Assembly: GCA_037044905.1 (NCBI GenBank)
Contig: JBAOKB010000144.1
Location: 186,001 to 250,000 of the forward strand
From: Hortaea werneckii
Lineage: Eukaryota > Ascomycota > Dothideomycetes > Mycosphaerellales > Teratosphaeriaceae
Length of the DNA stretch: 64,000 nt
Direction: 5' to 3'
Shown: one piece after another, positions 32,785 through 44,505 of the stretch
Position numbering within the stretch: position 1 is the first letter of the stretch
Layout of the letters: each line of letters begins with the position of its first letter
The notes under the pieces: model-generated
What the model was told of the DNA's origin: nothing
Seen by the model: only the letters and a program-made list of their open reading frames with translations
Database searches by the model: none
Translations under genes and position numbers: made by a program

Positions 32785-34042
32785 TTAGTTGATCACATAT
32801 CCCCCATCAACGACCATGGCGGAGCCCTGCACGAACGTTGCCTTGGAGCTACAGAGGAAAAGGACACAGTCCGCGACTTCCTAGAACGGCGCCAGGGTTA
32901 GCTTCTCACTATTGAAAACCACACCAACAAGGGCATCGTAGCCCGTACCTGAGCAGTCCCAGGACGATTCATGGGAGCGATGGATATCGCCGGCCCAAGC
33001 ACGTCCATATTGGGCGTCGTCATTGGGGTCTCAATGACACCGCTGTGGGAATCGATGATCAGCTTCGCTAAAGGATGGATGCAGCATGGTTTTGGGGGAT
33101 CCTGCTTACGGGCAGACACAATTGACCCGGATGTTGTCCTTGGAGTACTGCGAAATGCTGTCATTAGCGACAAGGGGGTCAGTTCGCATACGGGGAAGCT
33201 TGCGAGCTTGCATACATCGATCGCCTAACAACCAGACTCCGCGGTTAGCAAATGCATTTCTGCGTCGATAGGATTGTAGCCGGAGGAGTTGTAGGATGGA
33301 AACGTACGTCACATCTTGTCATGCTGATCACCGCTGCCTTTGAACCACAGTAAGCGGCTGAGAAGGTCAGCTTGAGCTCTAGGAATGCAAGTAAAGTAAA
33401 TGAGGGAAAGTGAGGGGTACGTACGTGCTGCAGGTCTTCCTACAATACCGAGCTGGCTTGCAATGTTGACGACACTGCCACGGTTTCCACGCCGGCCATC
33501 GTGCGTAGGAAGCGGCTCCTGCTTCAGCATCTGCTGTATCTCGGCACGCGAGCAAAGCCAGCATCCCTTGTAGTTGATCTTATTGATGCGGTCGAACTCT
33601 TCAAGGCTCGTCTCATGCGATCGTTCGTTGTTACTTAGCGTTCCTGTAGTCTCCTCAGTCTCACATGCGTCCTCATAGACCCGGAGAAGTTACCAGCAGA
33701 GTTGCAAACATAGTCTAGCCGACCAAAAGCCTCTACCGCCTTGTCAATGAGCGCCTGCACAGAATCCTGATCCGACACGTCGGTCCGGATACTGAGGACA
33801 GCGCAATCTGGAGCGGCTTCGTGTATGCGAGAGGTAGTCTCATCCAGGCCATCGTCATTGCGGTCTGCAATGACGATCTCAGGACAGCCCTCCTTTGCGA
33901 ATGATACAGCAGTCGCTTGACCAATGCCTGCACGTTCTCAGCGGTGCTTGTATGTCCCAGTGGCGGGCTCCTTGTTCTTACCTGAGGCGGCACCCGTCAC
34001 TAACGCGACGCCAGGGAACATATTGGTAAGAGGCGAAGACAT
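32785..34042 (-). CDS. Short-chain dehydrogenase/reductase, eight exons
   Basis: Exons (plus coordinates): 34042-33982, 33927-33694, 33643-33425, 33357-33308, 33224-33216, 33147-33110, 33042-32949 and 32880-32785. Together they encode 266 residues in one frame, the standard classical SDR length. Features in order: Rossmann glycine motif TGAASGIGQA, ADRNDDGLDE, D at VSDQDS, NSAG, catalytic Ser in NIASQLG, catalytic YCGSK, IRVNCVCPG, and the C-terminal MVVDGGY. The cofactor-site acidic residue (IADR) suggests NAD preference. The fifth exon is only 9 nt and encodes AID, required to keep the fixed spacing between the YxxxK helix and IRVN. Seven introns (50-83 nt) in 801 coding bases is far above the neighbouring genes. 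No frameshift. The substrate cannot be predicted. Confidence 0.9.
33216..33224 (-). other. 9-nt microexon of the SDR gene
   Basis: On the minus strand the nine bases GCGATCGAT are flanked by TTAG and GTATGC. They encode Ala-Ile-Asp in phase 0 and bridge MTRCD and YSKDNIRVN. Skipping the exon keeps frame but shortens an SDR helix of fixed length by three residues. Confidence 0.82.
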
Positions 34043-34492
34043 CCTGATACTGAAATGGGAAGTAGTGGTAGTTAGAAAGACTTCGGAAGTGTCTGGTTTG
34101 ATGTGTCTTTACCATCATCGCTGCAATAGTCTCAAGAGGAGGGTTTCCATTTGGCCGCTTGGCCGAAGTGGAGCAGCGAGTGATGCATCGACCTACCTTA
34201 TGAACCACACCATGTTGCTGAGATGCAAGACATTGTATCATCTCACAGGACACCTTGAAAATAGACACGTGAGACGAGAAAATTGGAAAACAGAATAATA
34301 ACATTGATTACTTTCACCATACGAAAATCTACCCGAAGGGTTTGGTATTATGTACAGTGCACCTTTCCAACACGAAACGGAAGGTGACACATATCTCCCT
34401 GCTTCACGGTGTAGTAACACACTGTTTTACTTCTTCATAGTGGTATCTCGAGCGCGCAAAAATTCAATCGACTCAGGCGAAGCGCTAAGCGC
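34043..34492. other. Intergenic between the H+-ATPase and SDR genes
   Basis: Holds the 3' untranslated region of the H+-ATPase gene and the promoter of the SDR gene, both on the minus strand. No separate feature is seen. Confidence 0.5.
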
Positions 34493-37400
34493 CTAGTCAT
34501 CATCGGCATCGTCGTTGGACTTGCCGACCAGCGAGTACTGGTTACCGCCGTGCTCATCCTTCTCGTGCTTGATAGCCAGCTTGCTGAGGTGGCCGATGAT
34601 GTTCTCCATCTGGGTGTCGTGGATGTTGCGCTTGGCACGGCCGAGGTTGGCAAGGCTGGGGACAATGTTGAGGAGGTAGTAGGTAACGGCGATGATGATG
34701 GTGACACCAATCGAGTAGGCCCACACCACGACAACGGTAACAATGTCGGTCATACCCTGGCGGTTCTGGTTGTAGTAGAAGCCACCCATTGGGTTCGGCA
34801 CCGGCTCGTTTCCGATCTCCTCAGAGAACCAACCGAAGACACAGAAGACAGTGGCGAGAGCGTCCACGACAGCGATGGCAGCGACCAGGGTGAAGGCCGG
34901 GAAAGTGGAGCCACCACGGGTGACGAAGATGAGCCAGTTCTCGGTAAGGGCGATTTCGAGGAAAAGAATGTGCTGGATGCTGCCGTATCTCTGGACGATA
35001 CCGCCGTTAGGCAGGAACAGGGTACCGCGGATAACCCAGGTAGCAAGGGCAAGCTCAATACCAAGAACGATGGAGATGACCCAAATCTTCGGCAGTTGCC
35101 ATTCGACCGGGCGCTGCTCAGAGTGAGCGTTGTCGTAGGCGACAGCGACAGTCGCCAAGTCAGCGAAAAGGGCGATGAAGACAATCAGCTCGGCGGAGAT
35201 GGTCTCGTTGATGATGATCATAGAGGTGACAGGTAGATCTCCAAGTGCAAGCACAGGGCGATACGGTACTGGATGTATGCCTTCATACGCTGGAAGATCT
35301 GACGAGCAGTCTTGATGGCGAAGACGATGGTGGAGAGACCAGGAGCCAGGAAGACAATGTCGGCGGCAGCCTGGGCAGCCTCGGAAGAACCCTCGACGGC
35401 AATACCACAGTCAGCCTTCTTGAGCGATGGAGCGTCGTTGACACCGTCACCGGTCATGGCAGTCAAGTGACCACGCTGCTGCAACATCTCGACGACCTGG
35501 TACTTGTGCTCAGGGAACACCTCGGCGAAACCATCGGCCTTCTCGACAAGGTCGTGCTGGGTGGAGCCAGAAAGGCCACCGCCAATCAGCTTGTGAGAGT
35601 TGTAGACCTTGGTACCAAGGGCAAGCATCTTGCAAGTCTCCTTGGCAATGGCAATAGCATCACCAGTAAGCATCTTGACCGGGACACCAAGCTGCTGGGA
35701 CTCGATGATAGTCTGGGCAGTGTCCTCACGGGGAGGGTCGAACATAGAAAGCATACCGAGGAGGACCCATGGCTCATTGTTCTTCTGGTAAGCAACACCG
35801 AGCGAACGGAAACCACGGCGGGCGAACTCAGTGGCCTTGTCCTTGAAGAGGTCGGCAGTCTCCTGGGAGCACTCGGTAAGGTTGAGCACAGCCTTGGGAG
35901 CACCCTTGGCGCAAGTGAAGCGGTCGCCACGGAGAGTGCAGATAGAAGTGATACGCTTGGAGACAGGGTCGAAAGGAGTGAACTTCTCGGTCTTCCAGTC
36001 GTCCTTGAGGATGTCACGGGCCTTGGGGTAACGCTTGAGGGTCAAGATGGTGACCTTGTCAATCGGGTCGAGCGACTTGATGTTGTGGGATGAGGCGAGA
36101 GCGGCGCATGCCATCATCCAGTTGACGTCCTCGCCCTCAGCAACGTAAGGCTCGCGGATGGAGAGCTGGTTGGCAGTAAGGGTACCGGTCTTGTCAGAGC
36201 ACAGGATGTCGACACCAGCAAGCGACTCAATGGCGGTCAGCTTCTGGACGATAGCCTGCTGCTTAGCCAGGTAGGCAGCGCCGACAGCCAGAGTGGTGGT
36301 TGTCACGACCGGCAGACCGACTGGGACACCGATGATGAACAGAATCAACACGTAGTAAAGGAGCGAGTTGTAAGAGTCCTCGGGGGTCGCAATGTGCAAG
36401 TGACGGTAGAAACCACCGATCCATGCGGCGACAATGAAGAACATGACCAGGACCAGAAGAGAGGTACCGATGTTGTTCATGATAGCCTTGAAATGACCCT
36501 GGTCCTGAGCACCCTGCACAAGGGTAGCAGTGCGACCGACGAAAGAGTACTTGGCGGAGGTGATGACGACAGCGTAACATTTGCCACGCTTGCAACCAGT
36601 GGTGTAGTAGAGCATGTCGCCCATGAACTTGTCGACAGCGAGGGACTCGCCAGTGATGGCGGACTGGTCAGTGGCAACGATGGGCAGACCCTGGTGGGCA
36701 ACACCCTCCTCATCGTCCTCGCCCTCCTTCTCCTCAGAGCCAGCTGGGTCGTTCTCAGGGTTGAGAGCATGCTGTTCGCGGATCTCCTTGTACCTGGCGA
36801 AGTCCTCAGGGGAGTCGTAGTCGCAGATCAGGCGGCAGTCAGATGGGACAGTCTGGCCTTCCTCGATGACAACAATGTCACCAGGGACCAGCTCACGGGC
36901 CTTGATATCTTGCTCTTGACCTTGACGGATGACCACTGCCTTCATGGCAATGTCACCCTTCAAACTGGCGACGACATCGGCGGCTTGCTTTTCTTGATAC
37001 CAACCGACGAAAGCGTTCAGGAGCAGAATACCGATAATGACACCAAAGTCGACCCAGTCACGAAGACCGGCAGAGAGCAGGACAGCGAGTTCCATGACTG
37101 TGCCAAGAGGTTAGCTACATGGCACGAAGCTTCTTGGAGCGGGGCAAAGTTAATGCGCCCATAGCTCGAAAACGCAATTTGCGCGACGCAACATGCTGGA
37201 AATTCCAGCCGTTGCGGTCGTACAAATCCCGATGAGCTGACAGGCGGTTTGGCTTACCATAGAGGACAGGACCAGTGAAGAAACCCAAGAACTTGAGGAA
37301 CAGGTTCTCCTTCTCAGTGACAATTTCGTTCCAGCCGAACTTCTTGCGGCGCTCCTCAACCTGCTGGTTGGTGATACCCTGCTTGATGTCGGCCTCGAGC

Positions 37401-37866
37401 CATTCCTCAGGAACGGTCATGTCCTTGGGACCAGCAGTGTCCTTCTTCCAGAACTATGGATTTGTCAGTGTGCTGAATCCTGTTGCAGAATACGGAATCA
37501 TATTCATACCTGCCATGACTTCTTGGTGGAACCGCCTTCTCCTTCATCGTTGCCACCCTCAGCCTGCTCAGCTGCCTTGGGATCCTTGTAAGTAGAAATG
37601 TACTTCTGAAGAGCAGTGTACTCGTCTAGAAGATCCATGTTAGCGACATGTAAATATGGTGATGAAGTGGCATGTCAACAACGTACCGAGATCCTCAATG
37701 TTGCCGGGCGCCTGCGACCACTTGCGCGATCTGTCACTCTCCGTTAGCATCCAGTGGCAGCTGGTGGAAGCGGATGGCAATTGCAAGGTTGCAGAGCGGA
37801 AGCTGCTACGATGCGTGCCATGCCTGGGGCTGAATCGTACCGGTCGCCCTCGCCGCCGTTTTCCAT
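34493..37866 (-). CDS. PMA1: Plasma-membrane H+-ATPase (P-type, Pma1)
   Basis: Exons: 37866-37841 (26 nt), 37730-37687 (44 nt), 37625-37510, 37453-37258 and 37097-34493; introns 110, 61, 56 and 160 nt. About 995 residues. It pumps protons out of the cell and powers nutrient symport. Motifs: MELAVLLSAGLRDWVDF (M1 region), PSDCRL/TGES of the actuator domain, the phosphorylation site CSDKTGTLTANQ, KGAPKAVL, MLTGDAIAIAKETC and MTGDGVNDAPSLKKADCGIAV, then the C-terminal membrane segments and a regulatory tail ending DDADDD. The splices of the two small exons give the family N-terminus GNIEDLDEYTALQKYIST. One base is missing near 35230, where CTGTCACC should read as Leu-Val-Thr; downstream the frame is again perfect. 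I treat this as probable sequencing error. Confidence 0.95.
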
Positions 37867-40784
37867 ATCTTTGTCTGAAAAGCTGACTCTCGGCGCTGAC
37901 ATGCCCTCCTATGCGATGCCTATTGAAAGGTCGCCAACGTTGCCTTGAGTGGAGAGGTTGTCGCGAAGCTGAGGGAAAGGAAGAAGCAGTAGAGCGAGCG
38001 TGCCAGGGAGATATAGGAAAATGAGGGTGTGCCGAAAGTCGTATGCGGAAGGCCGGCGGCCAAATTTTATTGCAGGCGTACCAACGCGCGCAGGAGGGCG
38101 TAGACCTGGTACTGGATTCCCCAGCAAAGACGCGCTCGAAACAACACGACCCAACGCTCGGTGCCACGGCCGACTGCCCTTCTCTGTGAGCGATTTTTTG
38201 ATCCCCCGGGGCTTGCCTGGCAAAAGTGCCGCCCACCTTTTACCCACGGGCCATCTGCAGCAGGCGGTTGGGAGTGGAGCTCAAAGGTCCGAAGATTGAA
38301 CGGGACTGAACGTCACCCGATGGCGCTACTGTGCCGTCGAGCCGTCTCACATGAGGTAGCGTGGAATCTCTATCGACGGCGAATCAGCGTCTCGCCGCGC
38401 CTTTGAGGATGCAGCTTCTGCAAAGCTTAACTACGGACTTCGCACGGCCGTCAGGTTGAAGCTACTACTAGACGCGAGGATGTGCTGCAGCGGCAGGATG
38501 AGAAGCTCTTGCACGGTGACGTCGGCGTGGTAGGATGGTGCAGCGCTCATCATCAATCGCTGGCCTGCGACGATCGCCACGGAGCGCCATTCTGCTGTTG
38601 GCCCATGACGATGGGGACTATTGAACCTGCCAATTTCGCAAAATGACGGCCAATTCCTTCGTAGCGACTATCGTGCTGGTCGATGCGACTAAGACTCCAC
38701 TGCTGCCTCATTTCGGAGCCCTCGTTTTAGGTGCCCGCACAGACGGTCTGGCACGAGTGGGCACGAGGGGGACCAGTGGAGGGCCAATGGGGCCGACACC
38801 CTGCAGGGCAACAGCCGGGCGCTATGTCATAACAAACAGCTGGAGATCACATCTACGACGAGGCTGGGCTTTGGGGAAGATACCGGAGCTCGCGTAGGTA
38901 AGCTTTCACATCGGTCGCGTTGGTCTTTATTTGACACCGGATGACGCGCTTGCCCTTAAGGCACTTTGATACCACGGAGGTACCTGGCCTCACTATTCCT
39001 TCTAGCTTGAGCCATCTTCGATTGTAGGAGCCAAAGCGAAAATTACGTCTGCCCAGCGATTCTTGCAAATCCTCGCATCGGGCGGCGTTTGACCCTGCCC
39101 GTGAGTCGGCGAGCCTCGTTTGGCAAATTCATCCAGCGTATCATGTCGCCGGTCACAATTCTGCAGTTGCACTACTTCATCCGGCAGACGTTCTGAAGAA
39201 AATTTCTGAAACCCGCATCAGTGGCACACCGCTCGCTGCCGAGAACATTCGTAGGGTTCATCTGGCGAAAGCTTGCCGCTGCTGCCGAGCTTCCAGATGG
39301 ATACATCCACATACCGACCTTTGGGTTGTAGAAAGCTAGGTTCGGAGGTAGTTGGAGATGCATGAACCCCAACGGAAATCGTACTGTAAATCGCGCAAAA
39401 CAGTCTTGTTCAAAGCCCAGAGCCGAGAATAAGAGCTTGTACGCCCCTACTATGGGACAAGGTTTTCGCCTTCCCTTGGCTTCGGCCCCGGCTGGATGTG
39501 GGTGGCTGGAGTGATTGTACGACTACCATGTCTTGGGGTAGTCGCAGTGAGCAACGTGGATGAAGCTCAGAGGAGACGGCCTTGCGCGGAACCTTTGCAC
39601 ACACAAACACTGGACCTACAGGAGGTTGAGACGACAGGCGAACGAAGGTAGTGGAAATTCGGCAGAGAGCAGAGCAACACACAGTGCTTTTTGCGACTGA
39701 TCTCCGAAATCGCGCGATCTGGACGATGCGCCCGACTTGCGATTATTTTGCAGTCTCACACGATGGAATGTCAGCAACTGCAGTAGCTTGTCAGCATGCG
39801 CCCGAACAAGCGACTCCCGCGCTTCTCCGTCTTGCACCCGCCCGATTCGGAAGTCTCTCCCGTGAAACTTCATCTAGAGGCACAGGTACAGCGCTTCCAC
39901 ACCTGGAGCATGGTCAATCAAAATTGCGTGAAAGTGGCGCTTTGGGTGCATTGTTTTGCATCGAAACTGTTGTATAAGCAATTTTGTATAGGCCGGTGAT
40001 GTACGTTTCGGAAAAAAAAAAGAAAAAGAAAAAAGACTGGCACACTGTAGTGTCGTTCGGGTTCTTCGCGGGAAGCACAAATTCGAGTACCGCAGAGCGA
40101 TGGGCTGGCTGAAGGCTGCCAGATGCACTGTCCGCATTCATGAGTAGCTGGAGACAGGCGACGACAGCCAACGAGGGTAGGTCCTCTCTTTTTTGCCTCC
40201 TCTCCTTCCCTTGTTGTTCTGTGGGTGTGCTGTGGCATGCACTCAACTCACTGGTCGTCATGGCTACTGCAAGAGGTAGGACTGGAATTTCTACATCTTC
40301 AGCAAGGGGCTCGCACAAGGCGAGACTAGGTATCTCATCTCGTTGAAACATTTCATCACATTGGCACTCATCGAGAAGACACCACAAGAAGTTAACAGAA
40401 AGCTGACAACAGCAACAACTTAAATCATCTTCTGGCAAACATGCGAATGAAAGAGTCCGATGACTATTTGACAGCACGCGCTGCGAATCCGAGAACAGGT
40501 CTTATCTCGCCCAGCATATACGCACCGTCACCACGAACCCCAATAACGCCAGAATCTCCGGGCGAGGCCTGAAGCTCGCCGCCAGCCACGACCATTCGGC
40601 CAGGAAGGAGTCAAATGATAGGCCTGTGTTGACAAGAGCCAACGAGAGCCGTAAAATAGGATCTGGGCCGCTGGGAAAGTGGTGCGCGCCACGCGAGCGC
40701 TGGATATCAGAGAAAACCCTTGCCGCAGCACGTCAGACTTCGGAGCTTGTTGGAGGATCGCTGACGACTTGTCAATCGCAACCC
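37867..40784. other. 2.9-kb intergenic region
   Basis: This is the longest gene-free stretch in the window. The first several hundred bases are the H+-ATPase promoter and leader. Scattered open frames (for example 38643-38897, and the minus strand at 39914-40477 with a run of eight Phe from an A-rich tract at 40012-40033) have no protein-like character. I see no RNA gene. Confidence 0.45.
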
Positions 40785-41923
40785 ATGCTGAAGGACGACC
40801 AGTTCGTATGCCACATGCCAAGCGCGCGAGAACCACAACCCTTCAATTACCCGGGCAGAACACCTGCAGAGATCGAGGCTTTCGAACACTATCGCCAGAA
40901 GACAAGGAAGGTCAGCGCCGAAGGTTACGATAAGAGAGTGGTGTGTAACACATCCGGGGGTCTTCTTCAGACAGCGTCAGGTAGTGGATGTGGTCATTGC
41001 CCAGGCACAACAACCACACACCAGCACATCAGCGCAAGCCTGCAACAGCCATGTCAACGCATACATGTGACGAGAAGAGCTATGTACACGTACAAAAACA
41101 ACCAGGATCTTCCGTCTACGCCTGACACCGCCGTTAGTGCCGCTAGTTTTGCGCCTTTTGCCTCACCCCGTACACCAGTCTCCAAGGACGCCGGATCCGA
41201 TGACACCCTCCTTAAGACCATCAAGCTCTCGAGAGTAGCACGTGACGTTATGCCAGAGCAATACACGCACGACGTTGCACCTGTGCAAGGGGACCGCTTG
41301 GCTCGACGCCAAGGCTGGGCGACCGCCTCGAATCAGGAGGAAGCTGTGGACGTGGGTACAATCTGTGCAAGGTGGTGGACAGCAAGGAGACCGCAGACTT
41401 AAGACAGTTGCCCAAAGTCCGCTTGGTACACCCTGAACTTGCAAGCCTGCCGCGGAAACAAAGGGCAACAAGACAGTCCGGCGATGGACGACGAACGTGT
41501 TCGTTTGGCTGCCAGCAAGACAGCGACACTGGCCAGTGTATGGGAGTCAGGCGTACCTCGAATAGTTCAATCCAGGTGGCACAAAGCTCACTTTTCCAAA
41601 GTCGAGCTCAAGGACAAGGCACTCCGCGCGAGATAGAATGCCTCATGTTTGCTCTCCTAGGCATGGCGCTCCACGCTTGCACCGTCTTCCGATTGCCTGA
41701 TATCAGCAAGCTTTACGCTCTCAACAGCGAGAAGGCTACGGCGCAGCAGAAGGTCGATGCTCTAAGGGCAGCCTTGCTACTATCGGCACAGGCTCTGGCA
41801 TGCCTCTTTGCTGTCACGGTGGTATGGAGACTCGGTGCAGCAGTCTTGCAAATTCTAGGGGTACTTTTGTGGCCATTGATAGTGCCTTTCAAGATCCTGA
41901 GGTGGATTGCTACTGGGGAATGA
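40785..41923 (+). CDS. Uncharacterised protein with a C-terminal membrane region
   Basis: The frame from ATG 40785 runs to about 41371. The frame continuing to 41923 joins it if one base is added to the GG at 41371-41372 (giving ICARVVDSKETADL). The joined protein would be about 380 residues: a polar, low-complexity N-terminal 280 residues and a C-terminal part (MFALLGMALHACTVF onward) with two or three hydrophobic segments ending WPLIVPFKILRWIATGE. No known domain. An alternative is that only the last 92 residues, from the ATG at 41645, are a real small membrane protein. Because the frame junction is inferred, confidence is moderate. Confidence 0.45.
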
Positions 41924-42254
41924 GAGTGCTGTAGATTTCTATTACATTTTAATCCTAAGAACTCACACCAGCAAACGTCTCTTTTCCTTTCCTCGTGTTT
42001 GCACTTGTTCCTGAAATGATACTCGTCTTACGTGAGCCTCCCCAAAGTCGTGCCGTATGTTAAATTTGGTGGTTCAGTCAAGTGAATGGTCCCCAAGAGG
42101 GCCAGGCAATATGTACTATGTAGACAATGCTCGGCTCCGTCGCGTGTATGCCCGAAATATAGCCGAACCTTCCGCGTCTCAATCGCGTTCTCCATGACCT
42201 CGATCTGCTCTACGCTGCCTACCATCACGACTTCCTCCCGCAATACGAGCAATC
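41924..42254. other. Intergenic upstream of CDC73
   Basis: Promoter region of CDC73; the last 60 bases before the ATG are C/T-rich. No other feature. Confidence 0.5.
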
Positions 42255-43539
42255 ATGGCCGCAATTGATGGATTACCACCTGATCCGCTGTCCCTGCTTC
42301 GGCAGTCCATCGCACAGAAAAGCCTCCCGATTGCCTCAGTGGATCAAGACCCGTCAACTGCAACCGAGACGACTCCATCACTCGCAAAGGCGAACTATCT
42401 GGTCTATAACCTGAATGGCGAGCACACGGCGATCCCACTCACTCAGTCTACGCGCTTCATCTCGCAAGGCGCTGGTAACAGAGGTCTCGACCTGCGGTCC
42501 GTCTATTTCTGCTGGCTGAACAAGGACAACAATACCGGCGAATATCTCGCCGCGATTGGCACGCTGAACGACGAGCTGAAGGGCGAAGGCAAGGACGAGA
42601 CCGTAACCAATTTGATCTTCGGCGAGAAGATCGATCTCACAGCATGGCTGGCGGGCGAGACCGATGAGGAAGGGAGCGAATTCATCCGGAGCCTAGACGC
42701 CAACAAAGCCAGCAGAGCAGCCGCACACGATGCGGCAGCAATCGCGCGCGGTGACGGAGACGTCGAAATGCGGGACGCAGACGGCCTGACAGGAGATGCC
42801 GAAGCCAAGGCGGAACAGGACAGACTGCGAGCGATTTACGCCGGCGAAAGGAAGATGGGAGACCGCAACACTGCGCTGCGGGGCCAAAAATGCAGGACTT
42901 CGGCGACGTGAGGAAGAAATACAGCGCGCTCTTCTTCTCCAAGCGGGCCGGGCAACAGACTCACGCCAACGGCGCCCCCGGCGCCCTGCCGAACAGCAAC
43001 CCAGCTCTACGTCCACCGGTCAAAGGCACGCCGTCCGGCCGGAGACCCGAGCCCATCATCCTCCTCTCGCCCTCTGCGTCCTCCCTGCTCCGTATGCCGA
43101 ACATCAAAGCCTTCCTCGAAGAGGGCCAGTACATGCCACCTGAAGGCGGTTCCGCGTCGAACATCCTGCACCTCACCCGGCTGCTGCCCAGCATATCCCC
43201 GAAACCCATCCGCTTCATCCTCGTGGACGACCCTTCGACTTTCCGTCCTGACTACTGGGACCGCCTCGTCGCGTGTTCACCACGGGCCAGACGTGGCAGT
43301 TCAAGGGGTACAAATGGACGCAGCCTGCCGAGCTCTTCTCTCACGCGCTGGGAGTCTACGTGGGCTGGAAAGGCGAGGTCGTGCCTGATAGCGTCAAAGG
43401 GTGGGGCAGAGGCGTGATGGTGGCGCAGATCGACAAGGGCGCGCAGAGATGGAGGGATCGCGAGGTGGTGGAAGAGGTGTGGCGTGGGATCGAGGGACGC
43501 ATGAAGGCCATGGGTTGGGGCAAGGAAGGCGGAAGGTGA
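42255..43539 (+). CDS. CDC73: Paf1-complex subunit Cdc73
   Basis: A single exon of about 428 residues once two one-base losses are allowed: in the A-run 42886-42890 and at 43271-43274 (GCGTG for GCCGTG). Cdc73 is part of the Paf1 complex that travels with RNA polymerase II and promotes histone modification and 3'-end formation. The N-terminal part has DPLSLLRQSI, YLVYNL and the DLRSVYFCWLNKD block. The C-terminal Ras-like domain has PIILLSPSASSLLRMPNIKAFLEEG, FILVDDPSTFRPDYWDRLVAVFTTGQTWQFKGYKW and a long C-terminal helix. All blocks are in order across three frames with nothing missing, which argues for sequencing indels, not decay. Confidence 0.92.
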
Positions 43540-44505
43540 AGAGGGGAGAGGGGGACCCTTCTGGTGTCCGGGTTTTCTGTCGAAAAAATTTCTAGCGAGG
43601 CGTTGGTGGTTTCTGGGTAGGGAAGCGTTTGTATCAAATAGCAGCTTCTTGGGAGCCGAAATGCACGAGTTTGTGGAGACCGCGGTCACTTGTATTGTTA
43701 CGCAATATACTGGGAATATCTGGTTCTGTTGTCATTGTCGTGCATCTTAGAATGCGTATCCACCGCAAAACCTTTGAAAAAGCCCAAGTAATTGTTGCAG
43801 ACACGATATGATCTGAGGTCGCGCAAGACATGAGCAAAGAAAAGGTATGCACTTTCGAGAGGAGCTAGGGAAGCGTTCAATGGACTTCCAGGGATAGGCG
43901 GTGCTAGACCAAGACATGTTCGGGGTCAGGTAAAGACATACCTTACTGCATCAAGAGAAGACGTATACATGTTTGAGGCGAGCTAGGTCAGCGTTCTGGC
44001 CAAGGGATAGATGCTGGAAAAGAAGCAAGCAGGGCTTGAATCGAGGATATCTTCTGCTTCTTCACCCAGGGAGATGTACTCATGACACGCTTGGTCTTCA
44101 CCAATTTTTGAGATGCGACGTCTTTGGGCAATAATGGTAAGCCATTGTGGTAAAGGATTTAGCTGCCCTATGTAAGGGTGCATGAGATTGACATAAAGGG
44201 CAAATGCAGTCGCGTCCACCTTGTGACATGTCACAATATATGTTGATCCTTCGCTGTATCTGATCTATTTCTAATCATGAAATTGCCATTGTTGCATACA
44301 TAGCATGGTTGTTGAGCAGCCCATGGCCAGCTTGCGGCGTATTTAGCGACGCCGCATTCTGCCGAATGCATCAACGCGAGCTTGATGACAGGCCAAAGAT
44401 GTGTGATAAGACCGTCGTCTGTCAATCAGGCAGGTATCTTCAAGGCCTGTTGTCGTTGAAACCCAGGCGGCGCTTGAAAACAACACACTGCTTGACAGAC
44501 CAGGC
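43540..44505. other. Intergenic, convergent 3' ends
   Basis: Between the CDC73 and queuine tRNA-ribosyltransferase stop codons. No gene or repeat is seen. Confidence 0.5.

Noticed and set aside
34550..37164. Long plus-strand frames (228, 282 and 256 codons) opposite the H+-ATPase
   Set aside because: They mirror the codon-biased minus-strand PMA1 coding sequence. The products are rich in V, D, G and L with no domain, as expected for antisense shadows.
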